56,670 nt of DNA from CAZJRB01 sp964547995 (GTDB taxonomy: Bacteria > Planctomycetota > Planctomycetia > Pirellulales > Thermoguttaceae): positions 1 through 56,670 of the forward strand of contig CAZJRB010000035.1 of assembly GCA_964547995.1 (NCBI GenBank). Direction: 5' to 3'. The translations under genes and the position numbers were made by a program. Below, one piece after another: positions 5,405 through 14,389 of the stretch; position 1 is the stretch's first letter, and each line of letters starts with the position of its first letter. The notes beneath the pieces are model-generated. The model saw only the letters and a list, made by a program, of their open reading frames with translations, searched no databases and was not told the origin of the DNA.

Positions 5405-8152
5405 ATGACGCTTCGCCGAACGCTGATCGTCGTACCGCTTGTCTTGGTGGGCGTTGCTACGCTTCTGGTTGCCGGCGATTGGTGGATCAGTCTGCCGGCC
5501 GATGCTGAAGCAACGTACGTCGGGCGTGACGAATGTCGGCGGTGTCACGAGCAAGAGTGCGATCTCTGGAAGAACTCGGACCACGACAAATCAATGGCGC
5601 CGGCCACACTGGAGACGGTCCTGGGCGATTTCAACGACATCGAGTTCATTCATATCGCGTTCGAGGATATTCCCAAGCTAAGCGACGGCGACGTGCAAAC
5701 CGTGCTGAAACATGTCACGACGAATCAATGGGCGCTGGCGCTGTACAACGTTCCCAAAGGACTCCAGGAGAATATCTTCGATCGCATGGCGGAGCAACAC
5801 GCCGGTGAGATCGCCGCGGCGATGGAAAACTTCGTCTCAGTCCGGCCGTGCGACTCGGTGATTGCTCAGAACGAAATCGCCGACGTGATCCGCGGCCTCG
5901 AGCGGGAAGGAAAGGTCAAGATCGATTTCGCCGTGAAGACCCGATTCTTCCGGGAAGGCGAGAAGTTCCTTGTCACGACCGACGACTCGGCCGGTGCGAT
6001 GAAAACGTTCGAGATTCCGTACGTTTTCGGGGTGTGTCCCTTGCAGCAGTACCTGATCGAGTTTCCCGGCGGTCGCATGCAATGTCTTCCGATTGCCTGG
6101 GACACGACTCGCAAGGCGTGGTTCCATCTTTACCCGACCGAGCCGATTCCGGCGGGCGATGAGCTGCACTGGACCGGAGCACATCAGAACTGGAACTACA
6201 TGTGCGCCGCCTGCCACTCGACCAATCTGCGGAAGAACTTCGATCTGGAAGCCAATGCGTACGATACGACCTGGTCCGAGATCAACGTGAGCTGCGAGAC
6301 GTGCCATGGTCCGGGCAGCCTGCACGTGAAGTTGGCCGACGCGAAGAGCCTGTTTTGGGACCGGCGTATCGGTTACGGGTTGCCGGATTTGAAGAGTGAA
6401 GATTCGCGGGTGGAGATCGAGACGTGCGCCCCCTGCCACGTCCGCCGCCGGGTCGTCTATCCGGGATTCGAGGCGGGCGGGAAGTTCCTCGACACCGGCA
6501 TCCCCGTACTGTTGGACAACCCCGTTTACTACCCCGACGGACAAATCCTCGACGAGGACTACGTCTACGGGTCGTTCATTCAGAGCAAGATGTACGAGAA
6601 AGGCGTCCGGTGTACCGATTGCCACGATCCGCATTCGGTTCGGGTGAAGCACACGGCCCCGGGCGATCCTTGGGACAAGCCGCCCGACAACCGGCTCTGC
6701 ACGGATTGCCACATGGAGACGCATCCGGCGGGCAAGTACGACACGCCGGCCCACCATCATCACCCCGACGCATCGAAGCCGGGTACGAAGTGTGTGGAGT
6801 GTCACATGCCGGAGACAAGTTACATGGTGGCCGACCCGCGCCGCGATCACAGCATGCGGAGCCCGCGACCCGATCTGACCATTGCGCTGGGAATCCCCAA
6901 TGCCTGCAACAATTGCCACAACGACAAATCGAAAGGCGAAACGGCTCAGTGGGCGGAAGAGAAGCTCGAACAGTGGTACGGCAAACGAGAGCTTCCCGCG
7001 CACTTTGCCCATGCGATTGCCGCCGGACGCCAGCAAAAGATAGAGGGACTCGATGCCCTCGACAAGGTCACGCGGAACAAGGATCAGCGTGCGGCGGTGC
7101 GGGCGGGCGCAATCTTGCTGTTGGGGCAATACCCGACTGAGAAGGGGCACGCCGCTTCGATACGCGGATTGGAGGACCCCGAAGCGCTGGTCCGCGTGGC
7201 GGCCGTCCAGAGCCTTGAAGGATTGCCTCCCGACAGACTGTACCGCCTGTTGGCCCCGATGTTGCGCGATTCGAGCAGGGCAGTCCGCGCCGAAGCCGCC
7301 AGACTCCTGTCACCGGTACCAAGGCATTTTGAAAAAGCACAGAAGAACTACGAGCAACAGTTGGCCCAGTGGAAGAAGTTTGCGCAAATTGCCGAGGCCC
7401 GGGGCAACAGACCGCCCGACCGCCCCAAGAAACCAACCGGCTCCTTCGACCCGCAGGATCGCAAGACGCTGGATGCCGCGCTGGCGGAGTACGTGGCCGG
7501 GCAGGAAAACCTCGGCGACCAGGCCCCGGCGCATCTGAATATGGCGGTCGTCTACTACAACCTCGGCCGGTTTGATAAGGCCGAACAGGAGTATCTCACG
7601 GCCATTCGGCTCAATCCGAAGTTCGTACACGCCCGCAATAATCTCGCCATGCTCTACAGCGAACTGGGTCGGCGGCCCGGGGCCATGGAACAGCTACGCG
7701 AGGTAATCAGACTGTTGGAAAAACGAGTTCGGACAGTAACGGCCCCGGCGCTCATTGCGGACGCGCACGCCCTGTTGGGCCGGTCCCACTACTCGCTCGG
7801 CTTGTTGCTGGCGGAGAAGGAGGAGGACTTGGGGAAGGCGGCTGGAGAATTGAAAGCAGCCGCAGAAATGCTGCCACAGAATCCACAGATCCATTACAAC
7901 TACGGTCTCGCCTTGCAGAAGTTGGGGCACCCCGACGGAGCGGAAAAGGAATTACTCAAAGCTTACGAACTCGAACCCCGCGACCCCGACTACCTCCACG
8001 CACTGGCCATCCTCTACACGCAGCAGAAGAGTTGGGCCCGCGCGATCATGTTTGCCGAGGAGCTGGTCCGCCGCCGTCCCGACGTTCCGCGGTTCCATCA
8101 TCTATTGCACCGCGCCAAGCGCGAGGCCGCCGCAACAAAACCGCCGGAGTAG
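5405..8152 (+). CDS. Octaheme cytochrome c with inserted FliG-C-like domain, HEAT-like and TPR tail
   Basis: A 915-residue exported electron-transfer protein. One N-terminal helix (TLIVVPLVLVGVATLLVAG) anchors or exports it. Eight CXXCH motifs are visible: CRRCH (C44), CAACH, CETCH, CAPCH, CTDCH twice, CVECH and CNNCH, as in cytochrome c554/OTR-like proteins of planctomycetes. Residues of about 555-640 look HEAT-like and about 690-905 are TPRs (AHLNMAVVYYNLGRFDKAEQ). Between VLGDFND and TRFFREGEKF, which are normally adjacent in this family, about 90 residues (85-174) are inserted that align without gaps to the FliG C-terminal domain. The ATG at 5405 gives the signal anchor; an upstream in-frame ATG at 5327 overlaps the regulator gene and lacks one. 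Substrate unknown. Confidence 0.88.
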   Translation: MTLRRTLIVVPLVLVGVATLLVAGDWWISLPADAEATYVGRDECRRCHEQECDLWKNSDHDKSMAPATLETVLGDFNDIEFIHIAFEDIPKLSDGDVQTVLKHVTTNQWALALYNVPKGLQENIFDRMAEQHAGEIAAAMENFVSVRPCDSVIAQNEIADVIRGLEREGKVKIDFAVKTRFFREGEKFLVTTDDSAGAMKTFEIPYVFGVCPLQQYLIEFPGGRMQCLPIAWDTTRKAWFHLYPTEPIPAGDELHWTGAHQNWNYMCAACHSTNLRKNFDLEANAYDTTWSEINVSCETCHGPGSLHVKLADAKSLFWDRRIGYGLPDLKSEDSRVEIETCAPCHVRRRVVYPGFEAGGKFLDTGIPVLLDNPVYYPDGQILDEDYVYGSFIQSKMYEKGVRCTDCHDPHSVRVKHTAPGDPWDKPPDNRLCTDCHMETHPAGKYDTPAHHHHPDASKPGTKCVECHMPETSYMVADPRRDHSMRSPRPDLTIALGIPNACNNCHNDKSKGETAQWAEEKLEQWYGKRELPAHFAHAIAAGRQQKIEGLDALDKVTRNKDQRAAVRAGAILLLGQYPTEKGHAASIRGLEDPEALVRVAAVQSLEGLPPDRLYRLLAPMLRDSSRAVRAEAARLLSPVPRHFEKAQKNYEQQLAQWKKFAQIAEARGNRPPDRPKKPTGSFDPQDRKTLDAALAEYVAGQENLGDQAPAHLNMAVVYYNLGRFDKAEQEYLTAIRLNPKFVHARNNLAMLYSELGRRPGAMEQLREVIRLLEKRVRTVTAPALIADAHALLGRSHYSLGLLLAEKEEDLGKAAGELKAAAEMLPQNPQIHYNYGLALQKLGHPDGAEKELLKAYELEPRDPDYLHALAILYTQQKSWARAIMFAEELVRRRPDVPRFHHLLHRAKREAAATKPPE

Positions 8153-8189
8153 CTACCCCCCGCCCCCTTCTTCTGCTAGGATGCGATCC

Positions 8190-10817
8190 ATGGCTACTAC
8201 CCCGATGATGAAACAGTATCAGGAAGCGAAACGGGCGTGTCCCGATGCGCTCTTGCTGTTTCGGATGGGCGATTTCTACGAGCTGTTTCACGACGATGCC
8301 AAGAAGGCCGCCACTCTGCTCGGGCTGGCCCTGACAAGCCGGGAGAAGGGCGAAAATCCCATCCCGATGGCCGGATTCCCCCATCACCAGTTGGAAAGCT
8401 ATCTCGGCAAGCTGATCCGGGCGGGCGTCCGCGCGGCCGTTTGCGAGCAGGTCGAAGACCCCAAGAAAGCCAAGGGGCTGGTCCGCCGCGAAGTCACGCG
8501 GATTGTCACGCCCGGAACCGTTACCGACGAGCAGCTTCTCGATCCCCGCGAGAGCAACTACCTGGCAGCGGTCGTCGGCGGCAATTCGGACGGCACGAAG
8601 CCGGGCGAGCAGGCGGGCGTCGCCTGGGTCGAGCTTTCGACCGGACGGTTCGTCGCCGCGGGGTTTCCCGCCAAACGGCTGGTCGATCAGCTTGCCCGAA
8701 TCGCCCCGGCGGAATGTCTCATCAGCGAAGACGCGGCTCCGTTGCCGCCGCCGCTTGGCGAACAGATGATGGTTACCCGGCGCCCGACTTGGACCTTCTC
8801 GCATCAACTGGCCGAAGAGGCCCTGGCGAAGCATTTTGGCACCGCGTCGCTGGAGGGGTTCGGCTGGGGCGCCGACAAGGACGCCGACGCCCTGGCGATC
8901 CGCGCGGCCGGGGCCGTGCTCGATTACCTCAATGAGACCCAGAAATCGTCGCTCGACCACGTCGACAGCTTGATCCCCTATCGCACTTCCGGCACGCTGG
9001 AGATCGACGAGGCCAGCCGCCGCAGTCTGGAGATCTCACGGACGATCCGCGACCACCGGCGCGAGGGATCGCTCTTGGCCGTCCTTGACCGTACGGTGAC
9101 CGCCATGGGCTCGCGGCTTCTGGCCGATTGGGTCGCTAATCCGCTGACCGACGCGGGCGCGATCGGCCGGCGCCACGACGCAGTTGAAGAATTGGTCGGC
9201 GAACCGGCCCTGACCGCCGACCTCTGCGAGGCGTTGCGGAAGGTCTACGACGTCGAGCGGCTGATCGCCCGGGTTGTCACCGGCCGGGCAACCCCGCGGG
9301 ACTTGAATTTCCTGGGCCGGACGCTACGATGCCTGCCGGCGCTGAAGGCAAAGCTGACCGCCCGACGAAGCCGCTTGCTGGGCGAGTTGGAGGCGGAGAT
9401 CGATCTGTGCGCGGACCTTCGCAGCCAACTCGACGCTGCTTTGGTCGACGACTGCCCGTTAGCCGCGCGCGAGGGCGGCTTCATCCGCGAAGGGTTCAAC
9501 GCCCCACTCGACGAACTCCGTGAATTGGCCCGCGGCGGAAAGCAATGGATCGCCCAATACCAGGCGGAAATCACCCGGCGGTCCGGGATCCCGAACCTCA
9601 AGGTCGGCTTCAACAAGGTCTTCGGCTACTACATCGAGGTGACCAACACCCACCGCGACAAAATCCCCGACGATTTCATCCGCAAACAGACGCTCAAGAA
9701 TGCCGAGCGGTACATCACACCGGAGCTGAAGGAATACGAAGAAAAGGTCCTGACGGCCGACGAAAAGGCCAAGGACCTCGAATACGAGCTGTTTCTCGAA
9801 TTACGCGACGCGGTGGCGGCGTCGCGGCGGCGGATGCAATCGACCGCGGCCGTGCTCGCCCAGATCGACGTGCTCGTGGCCTTGGCTGAACTCGCACGCG
9901 GGCGGAATTACTGCCGGCCAGAGATGGTCGACGAGCCGGTTCTGCGGATCAGCGACGGGCGGCACCCGGTGCTCGATATCATCGAGCCGGAAGGAACGTT
10001 CGTACCCAACGACACGGCCGCCGGCGGCGAGACGCCCAATATCCTCTTGATTACCGGGCCGAACATGTCGGGCAAGAGCACCTACATCCGGCAGGTCGCC
10101 CTGCTGACGCTCATGGCCCAGATCGGCAGCTTCGTACCCGCCAAGAAAGCTGCCATCGGCGTCGCCGACCGCATCTTCGCACGCGTCGGTGCAAGCGACG
10201 AGCTGTCCCGCGGGCAGAGCACATTCATGGTCGAGATGATCGAGACGGCCAGAATCCTGAACACGGCAACGGAGCGGAGCCTGGTGATCCTCGACGAGAT
10301 CGGCCGCGGCACGAGCACCTACGACGGGATCTCGTTGGCGTGGTCGGTGGTCGAGTATCTCCACCGGCACATCGGCTGCCGGACGCTCTTTGCCACGCAC
10401 TACCACGAGCTGACCGACCTGGAGCACTCGCTCGCCAACGTGGGTAATCTCAACGTGGCGGTTCGCGAGTGGCAGGACGAGGTGGTTTTTCTGCACAAGA
10501 TCGTCGACGGGCCGGCCGACAAGAGCTACGGGATTCACGTTGCCCAGCTTGCGGGTGTGCCGAAGGAAGTGATCGAGCGGGGTAAGGAAATTCTCTCTCA
10601 ATTGGAGGAGGAGCATCTCGATGCGGGCGGCCGGGCGAAGATTTCGCGGCCGGTTGATGCCCCGAAGCCGGCCGAAATCCAGCTCACCCTGTTCGGGCCG
10701 GCCGAGCATCCGCTCCTCGACGAGCTTCGCAAGATCGACGTCAACGAGACAAGTCCGATGGCAGCGCTACAGTTGCTTCAACAATGGCAGGAAATTCTGA
10801 CTAAGAAAAAGGAGTAG
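8190..10817 (+). CDS. mutS: DNA mismatch repair protein MutS
   Basis: An 875-residue MutS, the usual length for bacterial MutS1. It recognises mismatches and, with ATP, recruits MutL. The mismatch-binding Phe-x-Glu motif lies in FRMGDFYELF near the N-terminus. Connector, core and clamp domains follow, and the ATPase carries Walker A GPNMSGKST (from residue 623), Walker B VILDEIGRGTST and the conserved FATHYHEL switch. The C-terminal segment ends in a short helix-turn-helix region rather than a long extension. The ATG at 8190 lies 9 bases after AGG; an in-frame ATG at 8181 is possible. It starts 37 bases after the cytochrome gene. TAGGAT at 8177-8182 could be a -10 box, which would make the mRNA nearly leaderless. 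Confidence 0.97.
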   Translation: MATTPMMKQYQEAKRACPDALLLFRMGDFYELFHDDAKKAATLLGLALTSREKGENPIPMAGFPHHQLESYLGKLIRAGVRAAVCEQVEDPKKAKGLVRREVTRIVTPGTVTDEQLLDPRESNYLAAVVGGNSDGTKPGEQAGVAWVELSTGRFVAAGFPAKRLVDQLARIAPAECLISEDAAPLPPPLGEQMMVTRRPTWTFSHQLAEEALAKHFGTASLEGFGWGADKDADALAIRAAGAVLDYLNETQKSSLDHVDSLIPYRTSGTLEIDEASRRSLEISRTIRDHRREGSLLAVLDRTVTAMGSRLLADWVANPLTDAGAIGRRHDAVEELVGEPALTADLCEALRKVYDVERLIARVVTGRATPRDLNFLGRTLRCLPALKAKLTARRSRLLGELEAEIDLCADLRSQLDAALVDDCPLAAREGGFIREGFNAPLDELRELARGGKQWIAQYQAEITRRSGIPNLKVGFNKVFGYYIEVTNTHRDKIPDDFIRKQTLKNAERYITPELKEYEEKVLTADEKAKDLEYELFLELRDAVAASRRRMQSTAAVLAQIDVLVALAELARGRNYCRPEMVDEPVLRISDGRHPVLDIIEPEGTFVPNDTAAGGETPNILLITGPNMSGKSTYIRQVALLTLMAQIGSFVPAKKAAIGVADRIFARVGASDELSRGQSTFMVEMIETARILNTATERSLVILDEIGRGTSTYDGISLAWSVVEYLHRHIGCRTLFATHYHELTDLEHSLANVGNLNVAVREWQDEVVFLHKIVDGPADKSYGIHVAQLAGVPKEVIERGKEILSQLEEEHLDAGGRAKISRPVDAPKPAEIQLTLFGPAEHPLLDELRKIDVNETSPMAALQLLQQWQEILTKKKE

Positions 10818-10884
10818 CCGCCGGTCACGACCAACGAGGCTGTAATTTTCTCAATAGCCGGGACGCAAAAAGCCACCATGAGGC

Positions 10885-10912
10885 TTGCCTTTCGCCGGCG
10901 ACTTGATAGAAT
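10885..10912 (+). promoter_or_regulatory. Sigma-70-type promoter for the PAS histidine kinase
   Basis: TTGCCT, 16 bases, TAGAAT, with about 50 bases to the ATG at 10970. Confidence 0.55.
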
Positions 10913-10969
10913 TCTCCAACGAGGCGAATCTGGACCCGCATCACACGTCCTTGTTAGTCTGGAAGGCAC

Positions 10970-12400
10970 ATGAGTGAGGAAAAGCCGACGCCGACGGGTT
11001 GCCAAAACCCCGAGGCGGCGCTTCGCCAAATGGTCGAGCAACTCCCGGTGGTCCTGTGGTCTGTGGACCGCCAACTGCGGATTACTTCGTGCTTTGGCGG
11101 CGGATTGTACACGGCCGGCACTGCGCCTGAAGAACTGGTCGGGGCAACCCTGTTCCAGCTTTTCGAGACCGACGACGAGGATTGGCCCCCGATTGCCGCC
11201 TGCCGCAGGGCAATTCAAGGCGAGCGGGTTACCGGGGAGTTCGATTGGCGAGGGCGGCCGTTCCGCGTGCAGATTGCGCCCCTGCGGGACGCCGGCGGGC
11301 AGATCGTCGGATGCATCGGCAGCAGCCAAGACGTCACCGATCGCAAGCTGGCCGAGGAAGCGATTCGGGAATCGGAGGAGGAGTACAGGACACTGTTCGA
11401 AGGCGCCGCCGAGGGAATCCTTGTCGCCGATATGCAAACAAGGATGTTTCACTACGTCAATCCGGCCATCTGCAAAATGCTCGGGTACACGGAAGAGGAA
11501 CTGAAGCAGATGAGCGTGGCGGATATTCATCCCAAAGAGGCATTGGAGTACGTCCTTTCGCAATTCGAGGCCCAGGCGCGGGGGGAATTCGCACTCGCCG
11601 CAGAACTCCCCTGCTTGCGAAAGGATGGAACGACGGTCTACGCCGACATCAGTGCGGGCAAGATCATGCTCGGCGGACAAGCATGCATGGTGGGTTTCTT
11701 CACCGACGTCACCCAGCGCAAGCTGGCCGAGGAAGCAATACAGAAGGAACAACGCCTGCTCCGGCGGTTGCTGCACTTGCAGGAACAGGACCGCAAGCTG
11801 ACGGCCTACGAAATCCACGACGAACTCGCCCAACAACTGGCCGGCGTTCAAATGCGGCTCCAGTCCTTTGCACAGCAACACCAGACCGAGGACAACAAGG
11901 TGCAAGTCCTATTGGACGAGGCCCTCGATCTTCTTTCCAGGTGTGTCAACGAAGCGAGGCGGCTGATTAGCGGGCTCCGGCCTCCAATTATCGACGAGGC
12001 GGGCATCGTCGCTGCCATCGACTTTCTCGTTCACGAACACAATAAGCAAGACGGGCCGAAAACCGAGTTCCACCACAACGTCCGTTTCAACCGTTTGGCG
12101 CCCCCCTTGGAAACCGCTGTCTTCCGAATTGTCCAGGAAACCCTGACAAACGCCCGCCGCTACAGCCAAAGTGAAAAGGTCCGCATCGAGTTTGTTGCAA
12201 AGGACGATCGTGTACGTGTCGAGATCCGAGATTGGGGAATCGGCTTCGATCCGGCGAAGATCAAGGAGAACCGCTTCGGCCTTCAGGGAATCCGCGAACG
12301 TGCCAGACTGCTGGGCGGTCGGGCGATCGTCGAAGCCGCGCCCGGTGAGGGGACTCGGATCGCCGTCGAACTGCCGCTGGTGGAAGCGGCCGACAGGTGA
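10970..12400 (+). CDS. Cytoplasmic PAS-PAS sensor histidine kinase, NarL-partner (HisKA_3) type
   Basis: A 476-residue kinase without transmembrane helices. Two PAS domains (about 20-130 and 135-255) each end in the PAC signature, ITDRKLAEEA or TQRKLAEEA. The HisKA_3 dimerisation helix has the phosphoacceptor His283 in YEIHDELAQQLAG, and the HATPase domain shows ETLTNARRYS (N-box), RDWGIGFDP (G1) and GLQGIRERARLLGG (G2). This class normally pairs with a LuxR/NarL-type response regulator, but none lies nearby, so it is an orphan here. The two PAS domains are related to each other and probably sense a small ligand or redox state. GGAAGG precedes the ATG. Confidence 0.92.
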   Translation: MSEEKPTPTGCQNPEAALRQMVEQLPVVLWSVDRQLRITSCFGGGLYTAGTAPEELVGATLFQLFETDDEDWPPIAACRRAIQGERVTGEFDWRGRPFRVQIAPLRDAGGQIVGCIGSSQDVTDRKLAEEAIRESEEEYRTLFEGAAEGILVADMQTRMFHYVNPAICKMLGYTEEELKQMSVADIHPKEALEYVLSQFEAQARGEFALAAELPCLRKDGTTVYADISAGKIMLGGQACMVGFFTDVTQRKLAEEAIQKEQRLLRRLLHLQEQDRKLTAYEIHDELAQQLAGVQMRLQSFAQQHQTEDNKVQVLLDEALDLLSRCVNEARRLISGLRPPIIDEAGIVAAIDFLVHEHNKQDGPKTEFHHNVRFNRLAPPLETAVFRIVQETLTNARRYSQSEKVRIEFVAKDDRVRVEIRDWGIGFDPAKIKENRFGLQGIRERARLLGGRAIVEAAPGEGTRIAVELPLVEAADR

Positions 12401-12424
12401 CCCGGGGCGGGTTGGAATATGTAT

Positions 12425-12542
12425 TTAGGCGAGCGGCAGGTGCGGATTCCCCGTAGCCACGGTCACCAGACCGTGGATCGAACCGCATTCCACCGTCTGG
12501 CGACGGTGGCTACAGGTAAATTCTCTTCCGCTGCTCTCCTTA
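12425..12542 (-). repeat. MITE-like repeat, copy B (inverted relative to 4389-4506)
   Basis: Same core as copy A in opposite orientation: GTAGCCACGGTCACCAGACC, then GGATCGAACCGCATTCC, then GTCTGGCGACGGTGGCTAC. The ends (TTAGGCGAGCGGC and GCTGCTCTCCTTA) are more diverged than in copy A. It lies between the histidine kinase gene and the promoter of the protease gene. Confidence 0.75.
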
Positions 12543-12592
12543 GGCTTAGGGGCAGCCGGCAATCGCCGTTTCCGTCACTTCAGGCAACCCAT

Positions 12593-12620
12593 TTGCACTG
12601 CCCGGCACTTCGCGTACAAT
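12593..12620 (+). promoter_or_regulatory. Sigma-70-type promoter for the Deg-like protease
   Basis: TTGCAC, 16 bases, TACAAT, with the transcription start expected near 12627 and the ATG at 12665. Confidence 0.55.
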
Positions 12621-12664
12621 ACGGTACTTCCATGACCTCTTGATGTGCTCAAAGGAGAAACGGC

Positions 12665-14137
12665 ATGCGAGTTCCCGGGTTATTGGCGCTGGTCGGCTTC
12701 ATCGTTACCCTTTCGCCGGCGGAGGCCAAGGACGAAATCCGCGACTCCGTTGTGAAGGTCCACGTGACGCAACGGTTTCCGAGCTTCACACAGCCCTGGA
12801 CCAAGGCGAGCCCGCGGAAAAGCGCCGGCTCCGGCGTCGTGATCGAGGGAAACCGGATTCTGACCAACGCCCACGTCGTCATCTACGCCGACCAGATATT
12901 CGTGCAACCGAACCAGTCGACCGAGAAGCTCTCCGCCAGGGTGGCGGCAATGTCGCCGGGCATGGACCTGGCCGTGATCACGCTCGACGACGAGTCGTTC
13001 TTCAAGGGGCGACGGGCCTTGCCCCTGGCCAAGGGAATTCCGGACATCCGCGACAAAGTCAACTGCTACGGCTATCCGATCGGCGGCGCCCAGCAGTCGG
13101 TGACCGAGGGCATCATCTCGCGGATCGAGTTTGCCGGGTTTTACTGCATGGTCAACGGCCTGCGGATTCAGGTGGATGCCGCGCTGAACCCCGGCAACAG
13201 CGGGGGACCGGCCGTCAGCGGCGGAAAGATCGTCGGCCTCGTCTATAGCATCCTCTCCGGCGCGGAAAACATCGGCTACCTGGTCGCCGCCGACGAAATC
13301 GCCGCCTTCCTTGCGGACATCAAGGACGGCAAGTACGACGGCAAGCCCCGCATGTTCGACGCCCTGCAATCGGCCGAAAACGAGGCCCTCCGCGCCAAGC
13401 TGGGCCTGAAGAAAGGAACCGGCGGCGTGATGGTCAACGAGCCTTACCGCACCGAGGGCGACTATCCGCTCCGGCGCTGGGACGTGATCACCCACATCGG
13501 CGAACACGCAATCGACAATCAAGGAAACGTCCAAGTCAAGGACGACCTGCGGCTCGGGTTCCGCTACTACACGGCGAAACTTGCCAGGAACGGCAAGGTG
13601 CCGCTTCGGGTGGTCCGGGACAAGAAGCCGATCGGGGTGGACCTGCCCGTCAGCCCCGATTGCGACTTGCTGCTCCCGTTTCTGAAGGGGACGTATCCGA
13701 GCCATTTCGTCTTGGGTCCGATGGTTTTTTCCAATGCCACGCAGGAGCTGGCCGCGAAGTTGCCGTCGTCGGTAATGACGGCAACGCAGAATCCGATCAT
13801 GACACGGCGGTTCGATCCGCCGGCCTTCGAGGGCGAGCAACTGGTGGCCCTCGGCCCGCGGCTCTTTCCGCACCGGATCAGTAAGGGATATAGCAGCGCC
13901 AGCTTTGCCGTCGTCGAGAAGATCAACGACGCCAAGGTCAAGAACCTCCGCCACCTGGTCGAGCTGTTTCGCAAGGTTGAGGGCGAGTTTGTCACGATAG
14001 AACTGGCCGGAAAGTACGAAACGCTCGTCTTCCGCCGCAAGGAACTATTCGATTCAACCGAAGAAATCCTCGAAAACGAAGGGATCCGCAAACAGGTTTC
14101 GGACGATCTCCGGGAAGTCTGGAAAGGCAAGGATTAG
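12665..14137 (+). CDS. Deg/HtrA-like secreted serine protease with PDZ domains
   Basis: A 490-residue periplasmic protease. The signal peptide (MRVPGLLALVGFIVTLSPAEA) is followed by a trypsin-like domain with the triad His70 (LTNAHVV), Asp101 (GMDLAVITL) and Ser179 (NPGNSGGPAV). Two PDZ-like regions follow; the first contains GGVMVNEPYRTEGDYPLRRWDVITHIG. The architecture resembles the plant Deg9/Deg14-like branch, where one catalytic domain precedes atypical PDZ domains. AAGGAG at 12652-12657 supports the start. It probably degrades misfolded envelope proteins; its substrate is unknown. It is the first of a run of plus-strand genes that includes the ECF sigma factor and the alpha-2-macroglobulin. 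Confidence 0.9.
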   Translation: MRVPGLLALVGFIVTLSPAEAKDEIRDSVVKVHVTQRFPSFTQPWTKASPRKSAGSGVVIEGNRILTNAHVVIYADQIFVQPNQSTEKLSARVAAMSPGMDLAVITLDDESFFKGRRALPLAKGIPDIRDKVNCYGYPIGGAQQSVTEGIISRIEFAGFYCMVNGLRIQVDAALNPGNSGGPAVSGGKIVGLVYSILSGAENIGYLVAADEIAAFLADIKDGKYDGKPRMFDALQSAENEALRAKLGLKKGTGGVMVNEPYRTEGDYPLRRWDVITHIGEHAIDNQGNVQVKDDLRLGFRYYTAKLARNGKVPLRVVRDKKPIGVDLPVSPDCDLLLPFLKGTYPSHFVLGPMVFSNATQELAAKLPSSVMTATQNPIMTRRFDPPAFEGEQLVALGPRLFPHRISKGYSSASFAVVEKINDAKVKNLRHLVELFRKVEGEFVTIELAGKYETLVFRRKELFDSTEEILENEGIRKQVSDDLREVWKGKD

Positions 14138-14389
14138 AGCCTTGCGTCGTAGCTTCTGCGCGCCGTGCGCGCATATTTTCTCGCGGGGGTATTGCAAATT
14201 CAATCTCTTTGATTACGGCCTCCGGCCGCCTTGGGCGGTTAATGCCCCTCATTGGGACACCCTTGCCGAGGAGGGGGGATTGCGGTACCTTGGCCGGAAG
14301 AAACGCTTGGTGATTCGATGGCGGGATTTTCAGGAAAATTCCCCGGGGGAAAACCTTTTGCCCGCCGGCATCGTCTGTATTAGCGAAAC

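Noticed and set aside
5657..5926. A flagellar gene or a flagellar cluster
   Set aside because: The FliG-like segment is embedded in a cytochrome, lacks the torque-generating charged residues, and no other flagellar gene is in the window.
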